Source: Flavisphingomonas formosensis (GTDB lineage: Bacteria; Pseudomonadota; Alphaproteobacteria; Sphingomonadales; Sphingomonadaceae). From it: DNA of 64,000 nucleotides. Shown in pieces: positions 17,451 to 25,822 of this stretch (position 1 is the stretch's first letter; every line of letters starts with the position of its first letter). A model generated the notes under the pieces. The model was not told where the DNA came from. It saw only the letters and a list, made by a program, of their open reading frames with translations, and did no database searches. The stretch is taken from the NCBI RefSeq assembly GCF_009755815.1, contig NZ_WRPK01000005.1, forward strand, positions 248,001 through 312,000. Direction: 5' to 3'. A program made the position numbers and the translations under genes.

Positions 17451-19022
17451 ATGGTGGATATGGCTGTCATAGAACTCTCGCGCCTGCAGTTCGCGCTCAC
17501 GGCGCTGTATCATTTCCTTTTCGTGCCGCTCACGCTGGGACTCTCCTTCCTGCTCGTCATCATGGAGAGCATCTATGTGATGACCGGGCGCGAGATCTGG
17601 CGGACCGTCACGCGTTTCTGGGCCAAGATCTTCGGGATCAACTTCGTGCTCGGCGTCGCGACCGGCATCACGATGGAATTCCAGTTCGGCACCAACTGGT
17701 CCTATTATTCGCACTATGTCGGCGACATCTTCGGCGCGCCGCTCGCGATCGAAGGGCTGATGGCCTTTTTCCTGGAAGCGACATTCGTCGGGCTGATGTT
17801 CTTCGGCTGGGACAAATTGTCCAAGCAGGCGCATCTCTTCACCACCTTCATGGTGGCGCTGGGTTCCAACCTGTCGGCGCTCTGGATCCTGATCGCGAAC
17901 GGCTGGATGCAGCATCCGGCCGGCGCGCGCTTCAATCCCGTGACGATGCGGATGGAAGTGAACGACTTCATGGCCGTGCTGTTCAACCCGGTGGCACAGG
18001 CCAAGTTCGTCCATACGGTCAGCGCCGGCTATGTCTGCGCCTCGCTGTTCGTGCTGGGTGTTTCCTCCTGGTATCTGCTGCGCGGCAAATGGGTGGCGGT
18101 AGCCAAGCGGTCCTTCACCGTCGCGGCGGCGTTCGGCCTCGCATCCTCGCTGTCGGTCGTCGTGCTGGGCGACGAGAGCGGCTACACGCTGACCGATAAC
18201 CAGAAGATGAAGCTCGCCGCGCTGGAATCGATGTGGCACACCGAGCCCGCGCCCGCCGGCATTGCCCTGTTCGGCATTCCGAGCGTCAAGGAGCGCAAGA
18301 CCGACTATGAGGTCAAGATCCCCTATGTGCTCGGTCTCATCGCGACGCGTAGCCTGACGGGCGAGGTGACGGGCATATCGGAACTCGTCGCCAAGGCGCA
18401 GGGGCGGATCGAAAACGGCATCCTCGCCTATGACGCGGTCGAGAAGCTCAAGCTGAACCGCGACGACCTGGTGGCGCGCGAGGCGTTCGAGCGGCACAAG
18501 CTCGATCTCGGCTATGCGCTGCTGCTCAAGCGCTTCGTCTCTGATCCGCGCGCGGCGACACCGCAGCAGATCGAGCAGGCGGCCTGGACCACGGTGCCCA
18601 ACGTACCGGTGATGTTCTGGGTGTTCCGGGTGATGGCGGGCCTCGGCTTCCTGTTCATCGCCTTCTTCCTGACCGCCTTCTATTTCTCCACCGTCCAGCG
18701 CTTCGACGTGCGATGGTTTCAGCGGGCCGCGCTCTGGGCGATGCCGCTGCCCTGGATCGCGATCGAGTTCGGCTGGATCCTGGCCGAGATCGGGCGGCAA
18801 CCCTGGGCGATCGACGGCGTGCTGCCAACCTTCCTGGGCGCATCCAGCCTGACCGTGCCGCAGCTGTGGACCACGATCATCGGCTTCACCCTGCTCTACG
18901 GCACGCTGGCTGTGATCGAGGTCCGCCTGATGCTGCTGGCGATCCGCAAGGGGCCCGAGGACCATGTCCCGCAGCCTTCCGCCCATACCATCGACGGCTA
19001 TGCGCCGCTGCCGGCCGAATGA
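17451..19022 (+). CDS. cydA: Cytochrome bd ubiquinol oxidase subunit I
   Basis: A 523-residue inner-membrane subunit carrying hemes b558, b595 and d, which oxidises ubiquinol and reduces oxygen. The N-terminal ELSRLQFALTALYHFLFVPLTLG contains the heme ligand His21 (His19 in E. coli). The quinol-binding Q-loop is the long E. coli type: GDESGYTLTDNQKMKLAALE, WHTEPAPAGIALFGIP and the LGYALLLKRF segment are all present. A second in-frame ATG at 17460 is possible. cydB follows after 12 bases and cydX after that. High-affinity oxidases of this kind support growth at low oxygen. Confidence 0.97.
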   Translation: MVDMAVIELSRLQFALTALYHFLFVPLTLGLSFLLVIMESIYVMTGREIWRTVTRFWAKIFGINFVLGVATGITMEFQFGTNWSYYSHYVGDIFGAPLAIEGLMAFFLEATFVGLMFFGWDKLSKQAHLFTTFMVALGSNLSALWILIANGWMQHPAGARFNPVTMRMEVNDFMAVLFNPVAQAKFVHTVSAGYVCASLFVLGVSSWYLLRGKWVAVAKRSFTVAAAFGLASSLSVVVLGDESGYTLTDNQKMKLAALESMWHTEPAPAGIALFGIPSVKERKTDYEVKIPYVLGLIATRSLTGEVTGISELVAKAQGRIENGILAYDAVEKLKLNRDDLVAREAFERHKLDLGYALLLKRFVSDPRAATPQQIEQAAWTTVPNVPVMFWVFRVMAGLGFLFIAFFLTAFYFSTVQRFDVRWFQRAALWAMPLPWIAIEFGWILAEIGRQPWAIDGVLPTFLGASSLTVPQLWTTIIGFTLLYGTLAVIEVRLMLLAIRKGPEDHVPQPSAHTIDGYAPLPAE

Positions 19023-19034
19023 GGAGCCCGCATC

Positions 19035-20183
19035 ATGACACCCCCCATCGACTATGAGACGCTGCGGCTGATCTGGTGGGCGCTGCTCGGCGTCCTGCTG
19101 ATCGGGTTCGCACTTACCGACGGCTTCGATCTCGGCGTCGCCGCGCTGCTGCCCTTCGTGGCGCGGAGCGACGAGGAGCGCCGGCTGGTGATCAACTCCA
19201 TCGGCGCTACCTGGGAAGGCAACCAGGTCTGGTTGATCCTCGGCGGAGGCGCCATTTTCGCCGCCTGGCCGTTCGTCTATGCGGTCAGCTTCTCCGGCTT
19301 CTATCTCGCCATGTTTCTCGTGCTTGCGGCGTTGATCTTGCGGCCGGTGGGGTTCAAATACCGCTCGAAACGGCCGGATGCCGGCTGGCGCGCGCGATGG
19401 GACTGGGCCCTGTTCGTCGGCGGGCTAGTGCCGGCGCTGGTGTTCGGCGTGGCGGTCGGCAACGTGCTGACCGGCATACCTTTCCACCTCGACAGCGATC
19501 TGCGCTCTTATTATCTCGGCAGCCTGCTCGGCCTGTTTCATCCCTTCTCGCTGGTGGCCGGACTGCTATCGGTCGCCATGCTCGTCCTCCATGGCGCGAG
19601 TTGGCTGGCGATCAAGGTCGAGCATGGCCCGGTGCACGCTCGCGCTGCCCGTTTCGGCCAGATCGCCGCGGCTGCTTCGATCCTGCTCTTCGCGCTGGGC
19701 GGCGGAATGGTGGCGACGATGGGCATGGGCTATCGCCTGGCCCATGGCGGCGATCCGCTGGGGCCGTCCAATCCGCTGCTCTCGGGCACGGTCGAGGCGC
19801 CCGGCGCCTGGCTCGACAATTACGGCGCCCATCCCTGGATGCTGGCGGCACCGCTGCTCGGCTTCGTCGGCCCGGTGCTTGCGCTGATCGGCATTCGGGC
19901 CGGGCGTGAGGCGCTGGCCTTCGGCGGATCTGCGCTCGGCACCGTCGGGATCATTTCCACGGTGGGGCTCTCGATGTTCCCCTTCATCCTGCCGAGCTCG
20001 ATCGATCCCGCGTCGAGCCTGACCGTCTGGAACGCATCGTCGAGCCACGTCACGCTGTTCATCATGCTGCTCGCGACGCTGCTGCTGCTGCCCATCGTGC
20101 TGCTCTACACCGCCTGGGTGTACAGGGTGCTGTTCGGCCGCATCACCATCGACCAGGTCAGAACCAACCCCGACTATTATTGA
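19035..20183 (+). CDS. cydB: Cytochrome bd ubiquinol oxidase subunit II
   Basis: A 382-residue multi-helix membrane protein, normal length for CydB (E. coli 379). The opening YETLRLIWWALLGVLLIGFALTDGFDLGVAALLPFVAR is highly characteristic, as are GTWEGNQVW-like ATWEGNQVWLILGGGAIFAAWP and the GFKYRSK segment. It pairs with CydA and helps form the heme site and proton path. ATG 19035 lies 12 bases after cydA; the 32-codon cydX follows after 17 bases, completing a cydABX operon. Confidence 0.97.
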   Translation: MTPPIDYETLRLIWWALLGVLLIGFALTDGFDLGVAALLPFVARSDEERRLVINSIGATWEGNQVWLILGGGAIFAAWPFVYAVSFSGFYLAMFLVLAALILRPVGFKYRSKRPDAGWRARWDWALFVGGLVPALVFGVAVGNVLTGIPFHLDSDLRSYYLGSLLGLFHPFSLVAGLLSVAMLVLHGASWLAIKVEHGPVHARAARFGQIAAAASILLFALGGGMVATMGMGYRLAHGGDPLGPSNPLLSGTVEAPGAWLDNYGAHPWMLAAPLLGFVGPVLALIGIRAGREALAFGGSALGTVGIISTVGLSMFPFILPSSIDPASSLTVWNASSSHVTLFIMLLATLLLLPIVLLYTAWVYRVLFGRITIDQVRTNPDYY

Positions 20184-20200
20184 CGCAAGGAAGAGCTCAA

Positions 20201-20299
20201 ATGTGGTATTTCAGCTGGATATTGGGACTCGGCCTTGCCGTCGGCTTCGGCATACTCAACGGCATGTGGCACGAATTTCATTCCGAGGGGGACGAATAA
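20201..20299 (+). CDS. cydX: Cytochrome bd accessory subunit CydX (32 residues)
   Basis: A very short gene of 32 codons plus stop. It begins MWYFSWILGLGLA, nearly the same as E. coli CydX (MWYFAWILG), continues as a single membrane helix with GFGILNGMWHE, and ends in an acidic tail. CydX binds CydA and stabilises the hemes of the bd oxidase. An AAGGAAGAG ribosome site lies about seven bases before ATG 20201, and the gene is 17 bases after cydB. Position, start sequence, helix and length all agree with the family. Confidence 0.93.
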   Translation: MWYFSWILGLGLAVGFGILNGMWHEFHSEGDE

Positions 20300-20444
20300 G
20301 AGCAGAGATTCGGCTCCAGCCGCGCAGCAGCGGTCGCACCATGGCCACCAGTTCGGCGATCTGCGCCAACCGCGTATGGCGCGTTCTTCATCCTCTCACC
20401 GCATCGATTTTCCTTCTCCTGGGTCAGCGGAAGCGCCTAGCGGA

Positions 20445-20486
20445 TTGACATTTATATACTCCTAGGATATAGGATATCCTAAGGAG
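20445..20486 (+). promoter_or_regulatory. vapBC promoter, operator palindromes and ribosome site
   Basis: A consensus TTGACA (20445-20450) is followed 17 bases later by TATAGG (20468-20473). Two perfect palindromes overlap or follow the -10: TCCTAGGA (20460-20467) and AGGATATCCT (20471-20480). AAGGAG (20481-20486) then lies seven bases before the vapB ATG. Palindromes over the promoter are expected for autoregulation by the VapBC complex. Sequence features are seen directly; the binding protein is inferred. Confidence 0.65.
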
Positions 20487-20493
20487 ATAGGCG

Positions 20494-20736
20494 ATGGCTC
20501 TCTATGTGAAGGATATCGAGGTGGACCGTCTCGCCGAACGTGTGGCGTCCCTTCATCGCGTGAGTAAAACCGAGGCCGTACGCCGCGCGCTGCTTCACGA
20601 GCTCGAGCGCGAAGGCGCGCAAGCCAGTCTGGTCGAACGCGGGATGCAGTTTGCCCAGAATTTGCGTGCGCGCGCAGCGCCGGGAGGCCAGTCTGCAGAT
20701 AAGAGCTTTATCGACGGCCTCTACGGCGAAGAGTGA
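20494..20736 (+). CDS. vapB: Type II antitoxin, VapB family (Rv0623-like)
   Basis: An 80-residue antitoxin. The N-terminal MALYVKDIEVDRLAERVASLHRVSKTEAVRRALLHELER is a ribbon-helix-helix-type DNA-binding and dimerisation region of the Rv0623/PSK family; the C-terminal tail (about residues 55-80), ending FIDGLYGEE, should block the toxin. The stop overlaps the toxin's start by one base (TGATG). The VapBC complex would repress its own promoter through the palindromes just upstream. The module stands between cydX and the cat genes and has no visible link to either. Confidence 0.85.
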   Translation: MALYVKDIEVDRLAERVASLHRVSKTEAVRRALLHELEREGAQASLVERGMQFAQNLRARAAPGGQSADKSFIDGLYGEE

Positions 20737-21131
20737 TGTTCATCGATGCTTCCGCTTTGACCGCCATCCTGACCAGTGAGGCAGATGGCCCCGAGCTGCT
20801 CGCGCGTATGCAGAAGAGAGGCAAACGGATCACCTCGGCGCTCGCAACATGGGAGACAACGCTCGCTGTGGCGCGTGTGTTGAACCTGCCGATCCTGGAA
20901 GCTGCCGAAGCGGTCGAAGAATTCGTCATTCTCGCGGAAATAGAGATCGTTCCAGTGGAACCCGCCGTACGTCACCTCGCTATCAAAGCCTATGACGCTT
21001 ATGGTAAGTCGCGACATCCGGCGGCTTTGAATTTCGGTGACTGCTTTGCTTACGCCTGCGCGCGGCACGCGGGCATGCCGCTCCTGTACAAGGGAGACGA
21101 TTTTCCTAAGACGGACATCGAGACAGCGTGA
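20736..21131 (+). CDS. vapC: Type II toxin, VapC family PIN-domain ribonuclease
   Basis: A 131-residue PIN-domain protein. It begins MFIDASALTAIL, with the first catalytic aspartate at residue 4, contains the glutamate of TWETTLAVAR, and has the later acidic pair in NFGDCFAYACARHAG and KGDDF. This residue pattern is that of magnesium-dependent VapC ribonucleases, several of which cut tRNA or rRNA. The start overlaps the antitoxin stop by one base. All expected acidic positions are present, so the toxin is probably intact. The RNA target is unknown. Confidence 0.87.
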   Translation: MFIDASALTAILTSEADGPELLARMQKRGKRITSALATWETTLAVARVLNLPILEAAEAVEEFVILAEIEIVPVEPAVRHLAIKAYDAYGKSRHPAALNFGDCFAYACARHAGMPLLYKGDDFPKTDIETA

Positions 21132-21207
21132 GCTTTTTCCCGCACCTGCCGGTTATGTAGTGATCGGCGATACTGCTTGACCGCAACTGCAGCTTTGACG
21201 TCTCCTC

Positions 21208-21228
21208 AGCCCCGATGACGGCGGGGCT
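21208..21228. terminator. Possible bidirectional terminator hairpin
   Basis: AGCCCC (21208-21213) and GGGGCT (21223-21228) form a six-pair GC-rich stem with a nine-base loop between the converging vapC and LysR genes. There is no T run on either side, so the call is weak. Confidence 0.3.
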
Positions 21229-21295
21229 TCGGAATGACGCGGACAAGACCAAGGTGGAATAAGCCGCATCGCCCCTGCAGAGGCGGGCGATGGTT

Positions 21296-22195
21296 TTATA
21301 CGGCCACTTCGTCGCGCATGAGTTCGTTGCATATCCGGCCGAGCGTCTGGATCTGCGCGCTCACGTCGGCCGCGCGCCAGCTCAGGATGATCGGCGAGAC
21401 GGCATCCGGTTCGGCCAGCGGCCGATAGACGATGTCGTCGCGCCCGAGACGCTGCACTGACTGCGGCACGATGCAGATGCCGGCATGCGCTGCGACGAGG
21501 CCGAGGCCGGTCTGCAGCTCGCGCACCTCGCGCACGCGCTTGGGCATCAGATCATGGGCGCGGAAGATGGCGAGAAGCTGGTCGGCATAGCTCGGCCGGG
21601 GATCGTTCGGATAAAGGATCAGCGTCTCCTCGATCAGGCGGGCGAGGGCGACGGGATCGCCGGTAGCGGCGAGCGGATGGCCGAGCGGGAGGACGGCGAC
21701 GAGCGGCTCCTGCTCGATCACCCGCCGGGCGATCGCCGCATTCTCGAAGAGGAGGCGGCCGAAGCCGGCGTCGATACGGCCATCCTCCAGCGCCTTCATC
21801 TGGACCAGCGTGTTCATTTCGATCAGCTCGACGTCGATTTCCGGCGCGGCCTCGCGGAACCGGCGGATCAGCAGCGGCACGGGTCCATAGATGGTCGACC
21901 CGACGAAACCGATCACGAAGCGCCGCCTTTCCCCAGCGACCAGTCGGCGGATCTCGGCGCGCAGCTGATCGACGCCGGCGAGCACGCGCGTCGCGTGATC
22001 GAGCAGAAGGCGTCCAGCCTCGGTGAGCGCGACGGGCCGGCTGGCGCGGACGAACAACGGCGCCCCCAGCTCCTCCTCCAGCTCGCGGATCTGGCGGCTG
22101 AGCGGCGGCTGGGCGATGCCCAGCCATTGGGCCGCGCGGGTGAAATTGCGCTCGGTTGCCACGGCGACGAAGTAGCGCAGGTGACGTAGCTCCAT
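21296..22195 (-). CDS. catR: LysR-family regulator of catechol genes (CatR/CatM/BenM type)
   Basis: A 299-residue LysR protein. The opening MELRHLRYFVAVATERNFTRAAQWLGIAQPPLSRQIRELEEELGAPLFVR is the CatR/BenM/CatM-type winged helix; the rest is the effector domain, which in this group binds cis,cis-muconate. It is divergent from catB with a 100-base gap that contains an ATAC-N7-GTAT site, the known CatM/BenM target pattern. Its own start codon lies five bases from that site, so autoregulation is likely. It probably activates catBCA-pcaD when muconate builds up. Confidence 0.88.
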   Translation of the reverse strand: MELRHLRYFVAVATERNFTRAAQWLGIAQPPLSRQIRELEEELGAPLFVRASRPVALTEAGRLLLDHATRVLAGVDQLRAEIRRLVAGERRRFVIGFVGSTIYGPVPLLIRRFREAAPEIDVELIEMNTLVQMKALEDGRIDAGFGRLLFENAAIARRVIEQEPLVAVLPLGHPLAATGDPVALARLIEETLILYPNDPRPSYADQLLAIFRAHDLMPKRVREVRELQTGLGLVAAHAGICIVPQSVQRLGRDDIVYRPLAEPDAVSPIILSWRAADVSAQIQTLGRICNELMRDEVAV

Positions 22196-22200
22196 GTTCG

Positions 22201-22235
22201 ATACCTAACAGGTATGCTGTGGACCGAATAGGTCT
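22201..22235. promoter_or_regulatory. CatR-type operator: ATAC-N7-GTAT plus a weaker second site
   Basis: ATACCTAACAGGTAT (22201-22215) matches the ATAC-N7-GTAT target described for CatM and BenM. Exactly 20 bases further, GGAC-N7-GTCT (22221-22235) keeps the AC/GT core. Two sites about two helical turns apart are what a LysR tetramer uses. The first site overlaps the likely ribosome site of the divergent regulator. The sites are seen in the sequence; binding is inferred. Confidence 0.7.
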
Positions 22236-22295
22236 TTCCTTTTGCCGATTTCGAGGAATATCCAGTCTTGAAGACATGAAGGATATGGAGAGCCG

Positions 22296-23456
22296 ATGAC
22301 TCGCATCGAACAGGTCGAGACGCTGATCGTCGACGTGCCGACGGTGCGGCCGCACGTCCTGGCGATGGCGACGATGTACCGCCAGACACTGTGCCTCGTG
22401 CGCATCCGCTGCGCGGACGGCACGGTCGGCATCGGCGAGGCGACGACGATCGGCGGCCTTGCTTATGGCGAGGAGAGCCCCGAAGGCATCAAGCTCGCGA
22501 TCGACACCTATTTCGCGCCCGTGCTGCTCACTTGCGATGCGAATCGGCCCGCCGCGGCGATGGCTGCGCTCGCCAGGCAGATCGTCGGCAATCATTTCGC
22601 GAAATGCGCGGTCGAGACGGCGTTGCTCGATGCGCTCGGCAAGCGGGTCGGGCTGCCGGTCAGCGAATTGCTCGGTGGGCGGGTGCGCGACAGCGTGCCG
22701 GTGCTGTGGACGCTGGCCAGCGGCGATACCGGCAAGGACATCGCCGAGGCCGAGGAGATGATCGACCGGCGGCGGCACAACGCCTTCAAGCTCAAGATCG
22801 GCAAACGATCAGTGGCCGACGACGTCGCTCATGTTGCGGCGATCAAGAAGGCGCTCGGCGCGCGCGCCTCGATCCGCGTCGACGTCAACATGGCCTGGGA
22901 CGAGACGAGCGCGCGGCGCGGGATCGACATGCTCGCCGACGCCGGCTGCGATCTCGTCGAGCAGCCGATCGTTCGCCACAATCGTGCAGGCATGGCCCGC
23001 CTCGCGGCGCGTTCACGCATCCCGATCATGGCCGACGAGGCGCTGCGCGGACCCGAGGATGCCTATGACTTCGCCGCGCGGGCGGCGGCGGACGTGTTCG
23101 CGGTGAAGATCGAACAATCCGGCGGGCTGTTCGCGGCCAAGCGGGTTCAGGCGATTGCCGATGCAGCGGGCGTCGCCCTTTATGGCGGAACGATGCTGGA
23201 GGCCGGCGTCGGTACCATCGCCTCGGCACATGTCTTCGCCACCTTTCCGGCGCTCGCTTTCGGCACCGAGCTGTTCGGGCCGCTGCTGCTCACCGAGGAG
23301 ATATTGGCCGAGCCGCTCGGCTATGGCGATTTCGCCCTGGCCGTGCCGTCCGGCCCCGGCCTCGGCATCGCGCTCGACGAAGAGCGTGTCGCCCATCTGC
23401 GGCGTGACCGCGCCGATCGGCCGACCATAAGTATCGCTGCAAGCCAGAGGACATGA
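22296..23456 (+). CDS. catB: Muconate cycloisomerase
   Basis: A 386-residue enolase-superfamily enzyme that converts cis,cis-muconate to muconolactone. Visible are the capping domain beginning IEQVETLIVDVPTVRPHVLAMATM, the KLKIG motif with the catalytic lysines, the metal ligands in RVDVNMAW, VEQPI and MADEAL, the later KIEQSGG lysine, and the GGTMLEAGVGT region. Length fits CatB (about 370-390). It is first in catB-catC-catA-pcaD and starts 100 bases from the divergent CatR-type regulator. A GGAGAG ribosome site precedes ATG 22296. Chloromuconate cycloisomerases are close relatives, but the unmodified neighbours favour CatB. Confidence 0.93.
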   Translation: MTRIEQVETLIVDVPTVRPHVLAMATMYRQTLCLVRIRCADGTVGIGEATTIGGLAYGEESPEGIKLAIDTYFAPVLLTCDANRPAAAMAALARQIVGNHFAKCAVETALLDALGKRVGLPVSELLGGRVRDSVPVLWTLASGDTGKDIAEAEEMIDRRRHNAFKLKIGKRSVADDVAHVAAIKKALGARASIRVDVNMAWDETSARRGIDMLADAGCDLVEQPIVRHNRAGMARLAARSRIPIMADEALRGPEDAYDFAARAAADVFAVKIEQSGGLFAAKRVQAIADAAGVALYGGTMLEAGVGTIASAHVFATFPALAFGTELFGPLLLTEEILAEPLGYGDFALAVPSGPGLGIALDEERVAHLRRDRADRPTISIAASQRT

Positions 23457-23459
23457 CCG

Positions 23460-23750
23460 ATGCTGTTCCAGGTTGAAATGGATGTGAAGGTACCACTCGG
23501 CTTCGATACGGAAAAATTCGAGGCGCTGAAGCTGGCCGAGAAGATGCGTTTCCAGGAGCTGCAGCGCGCCGGCATCTGGCGCCACATCTGGCGGGTAGTG
23601 GGCCAATATGCGAACGTCAGTATCTTCGACGTTGCGAGCAATGCCGAGCTTCACGACATTCTGACCGGCTTGCCGCTCTATCCTTTCATGGACGTTCGCG
23701 TGACGGCGCTGTGCCGTCATCCCTCGTCCATCCACGACGACGACCGCTGA
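23460..23750 (+). CDS. catC: Muconolactone delta-isomerase
   Basis: A 96-residue protein that isomerises muconolactone to 3-oxoadipate enol-lactone. It begins MLFQVEMDVKVPLG and has the conserved stretch WRHIWRVVGQYANVSIFDV, followed by LHDILTGLPLYPFMDVRVTAL. The size is that of the family, whose members form decamers. It starts three bases after the catB stop, with AGAGGA upstream, so coexpression is near certain. Confidence 0.95.
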   Translation: MLFQVEMDVKVPLGFDTEKFEALKLAEKMRFQELQRAGIWRHIWRVVGQYANVSIFDVASNAELHDILTGLPLYPFMDVRVTALCRHPSSIHDDDR

Positions 23751-23780
23751 GACGGCTCACAATCTCAAGGAGAGATCTTC

Positions 23781-24707
23781 ATGGCTTCTAGACTGGTTCA
23801 GACCCCGGAAATCCAAAAGCTGCTCGATCGCGTGAGCGGCCTCACCGTCGGGGGCGGCGATCCGCGCACCAAGCAGATCGTCCGGCGCATAGTTTCCGAT
23901 CTCTATACGACGATCGACGAATTCGACATCACGCCGGACGAATTCTGGGGCACGCTGGGTTTCCTGCAGCAGGGCGCTATGGAGTTCGGCCTGATCGCGC
24001 CGGGCCTCGGCTTCGATCACTTCCTCGACATCCGCATGGACGAGGCGGACAAGGCCGCCGGCATCGAGGGCGGCACGCCGCGTACCATCGAGGGCCCGCT
24101 CTACGTGCCGGGCGCACCGCTTGCCAAGGGCTTCGCGCGGCTCGACGACGGCACGGACAAGGGTGAAGTGCTGGTCATGCACGGCCGCGTCACCGATCAG
24201 GACGGCCAGCCCGTCGCGGGCGCGATCGTGGACGTGTGGCACGCCAACACGCTGGGCAATTACAGCTATTTCGACAAATCCCAGACGGACTACAACAACC
24301 GTCGCCGGATCGAGACCGACGCCGAGGGCAAGTACAAATTCCACAGCATCGTGCCGTCAGGCTATGCCGTGCCGCCGCAGGGCACCACGGAGCGGCTGCT
24401 GGGTTCGGTCGGCCGTCACGGCAACCGGCCGGCGCATATCCACTTCTTCGTGTCCGCGCCCGGCTACCGCCATCTGACGACGCAGATCAACATCGCCGGC
24501 GATCCGTTCCTTTACGACGATTTCGCCCAGGCGACGCGCGAAGGCCTGATCCCCGATGTCGTCCGACACGAGGATGCCGAGGCGATCCGCGCCGAAGGGC
24601 TCAACACGCCGTTTGCGGAGATCGATTTCGGCTTCACGCTGGTGAAGGCCCGTTCGGAGGCGGAAGGCGAACTCCACGCCCGCCCGCGTGTCCCGCCGAT
24701 AGCGTGA
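23781..24707 (+). CDS. catA: Catechol 1,2-dioxygenase
   Basis: A 308-residue non-heme iron(III) intradiol dioxygenase that cleaves catechol between its hydroxyls to cis,cis-muconate. By alignment to known CatA proteins the iron ligands are Tyr161 (GNYSYFD), Tyr195 (VPSGYAVPP), His219 and His221 (RPAHIHFF). The N-terminal helical linker and the TPRTIEGPLYVPGAP segment are also typical. It is third in the operon, 30 bases after catC, with AAGGAG upstream. Substrate residues do not clearly mark it as a chlorocatechol enzyme. Confidence 0.95.
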   Translation: MASRLVQTPEIQKLLDRVSGLTVGGGDPRTKQIVRRIVSDLYTTIDEFDITPDEFWGTLGFLQQGAMEFGLIAPGLGFDHFLDIRMDEADKAAGIEGGTPRTIEGPLYVPGAPLAKGFARLDDGTDKGEVLVMHGRVTDQDGQPVAGAIVDVWHANTLGNYSYFDKSQTDYNNRRRIETDAEGKYKFHSIVPSGYAVPPQGTTERLLGSVGRHGNRPAHIHFFVSAPGYRHLTTQINIAGDPFLYDDFAQATREGLIPDVVRHEDAEAIRAEGLNTPFAEIDFGFTLVKARSEAEGELHARPRVPPIA

Positions 24708-24801
24708 TCACCTGAAGGCGAGCAAAACTCCAGACCTGATGCCGACGTTCGTCAGCATGAGGCTTTGGTGGGATGCTGCACCTCCTTCCCGAGGACCATC
24801 C

Positions 24802-25617
24802 ATGACCGACACGATCCTCACCGGTGATGGTTGCCGTATCGCCTATCGTTTCGACGGACCGGCCGATGCACCGGTTCTTCTGCTGTCCAACTCGCTCGGC
24901 ACCGCTATGGCGATGTGGGAACCGCAAATGGCCGCGCTGACCCGCGATTTTTGCGTGCTGCGCTATGACAGCCGCGGCCATGGCGCGTCCGATGCACCGA
25001 CGGGCGCCTATTCGATCGACAGGCTCGGCCGCGACGTGGTCGAACTGCTCGATGCGCTGGCGATCGATCGCGTCACCTTCTGCGGTCTCTCCAAAGGCGG
25101 CATGGTCGGCCAGTGGATGGGGCTGCGAGCGTCAGAACGGCTTGACCGGCTGATCCTGTGCAACACCTCCTCCTATATGGGGCCGCCGAGCGGCTGGGAC
25201 GCGCGCATCCGCACCGTGCTGGCGGACGGCATGGCTGCGATGACCGATGCCGTGCTCGAACGCTGGTTCACGCCCGAGTTTCAGGAACGGGCGCCGGATG
25301 CGGTCGCGCCCGTGCGGGCGATGCTGCTGGCCACCCGGCCGCATGGCTATGCCGGCTGCTGCGCGGCGATTCGCGACATGGACATGCGCCGCTATCTGCC
25401 ATTGATCGCGACGCCGACGCTGGTGATCGCAGGCAGCCACGATCCGGCGACGCCGCTCGACCATTCCGAGGCGCTGGTCGAGGGAATCCCCGACGCAAGC
25501 CTCATCGTGCTGCCGGCGGCGCACCTCTCCAGCGTGGAGTGCGCGTCGGAGTTTACCGAGGCCGTGCGGGTGTTCCGCTGGCACAATCCCGTCCGCAGGG
25601 TGGTTGCATGTCATTAG
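24802..25617 (+). CDS. pcaD: 3-oxoadipate enol-lactonase
   Basis: A 271-residue alpha/beta hydrolase that opens 3-oxoadipate enol-lactone to 3-oxoadipate. The nucleophile elbow is CGLSKGGMVGQWMG (Ser in GLSKGG), the oxyanion region is LLSNSLGTAMAMWEPQ, the YDSRGHGAS motif follows, and the acid is in the AGSHDPATP segment with His in PAAHLSSVE. ATG 24802 follows GAGGA by six bases. It completes the ortho pathway from catechol to 3-oxoadipate; the CoA transferase and thiolase (pcaIJF) are not in this window. Confidence 0.9.
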   Translation: MTDTILTGDGCRIAYRFDGPADAPVLLLSNSLGTAMAMWEPQMAALTRDFCVLRYDSRGHGASDAPTGAYSIDRLGRDVVELLDALAIDRVTFCGLSKGGMVGQWMGLRASERLDRLILCNTSSYMGPPSGWDARIRTVLADGMAAMTDAVLERWFTPEFQERAPDAVAPVRAMLLATRPHGYAGCCAAIRDMDMRRYLPLIATPTLVIAGSHDPATPLDHSEALVEGIPDASLIVLPAAHLSSVECASEFTEAVRVFRWHNPVRRVVACH

Positions 25618-25743
25618 AAACGCACGATTTTGAGAGTCCCAGCCTTCGCCGGAACGATGGTTGAAGACGCTCTCGCGCGATTTATCAAAAGTCTTGCAAA
25701 AGCTTCGACGAGGCACTCTGAAAGCCCTCCGTTTTTCGCATAA

Positions 25744-25759
25744 GAATAGTTGACTATTC
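25744..25759. promoter_or_regulatory. Putative operator upstream of the amidase/IacA-like operon
   Basis: GAATAG and CTATTC form a perfect inverted repeat around TTGA (25744-25759), 64 bases before the amidase start. The centre overlaps a TTGACT that could act as a -35 element. A palindrome of this size suits a MarR-type dimer, and a MarR gene lies further along the window, but no direct link is shown. Confidence 0.45.
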
Positions 25760-25822
25760 ACGTATCGTCGCTTAGCCCTTGGTCATCAGGCGACATGGAT
25801 CGCCCGCAGAAGAGGCGTGTGG

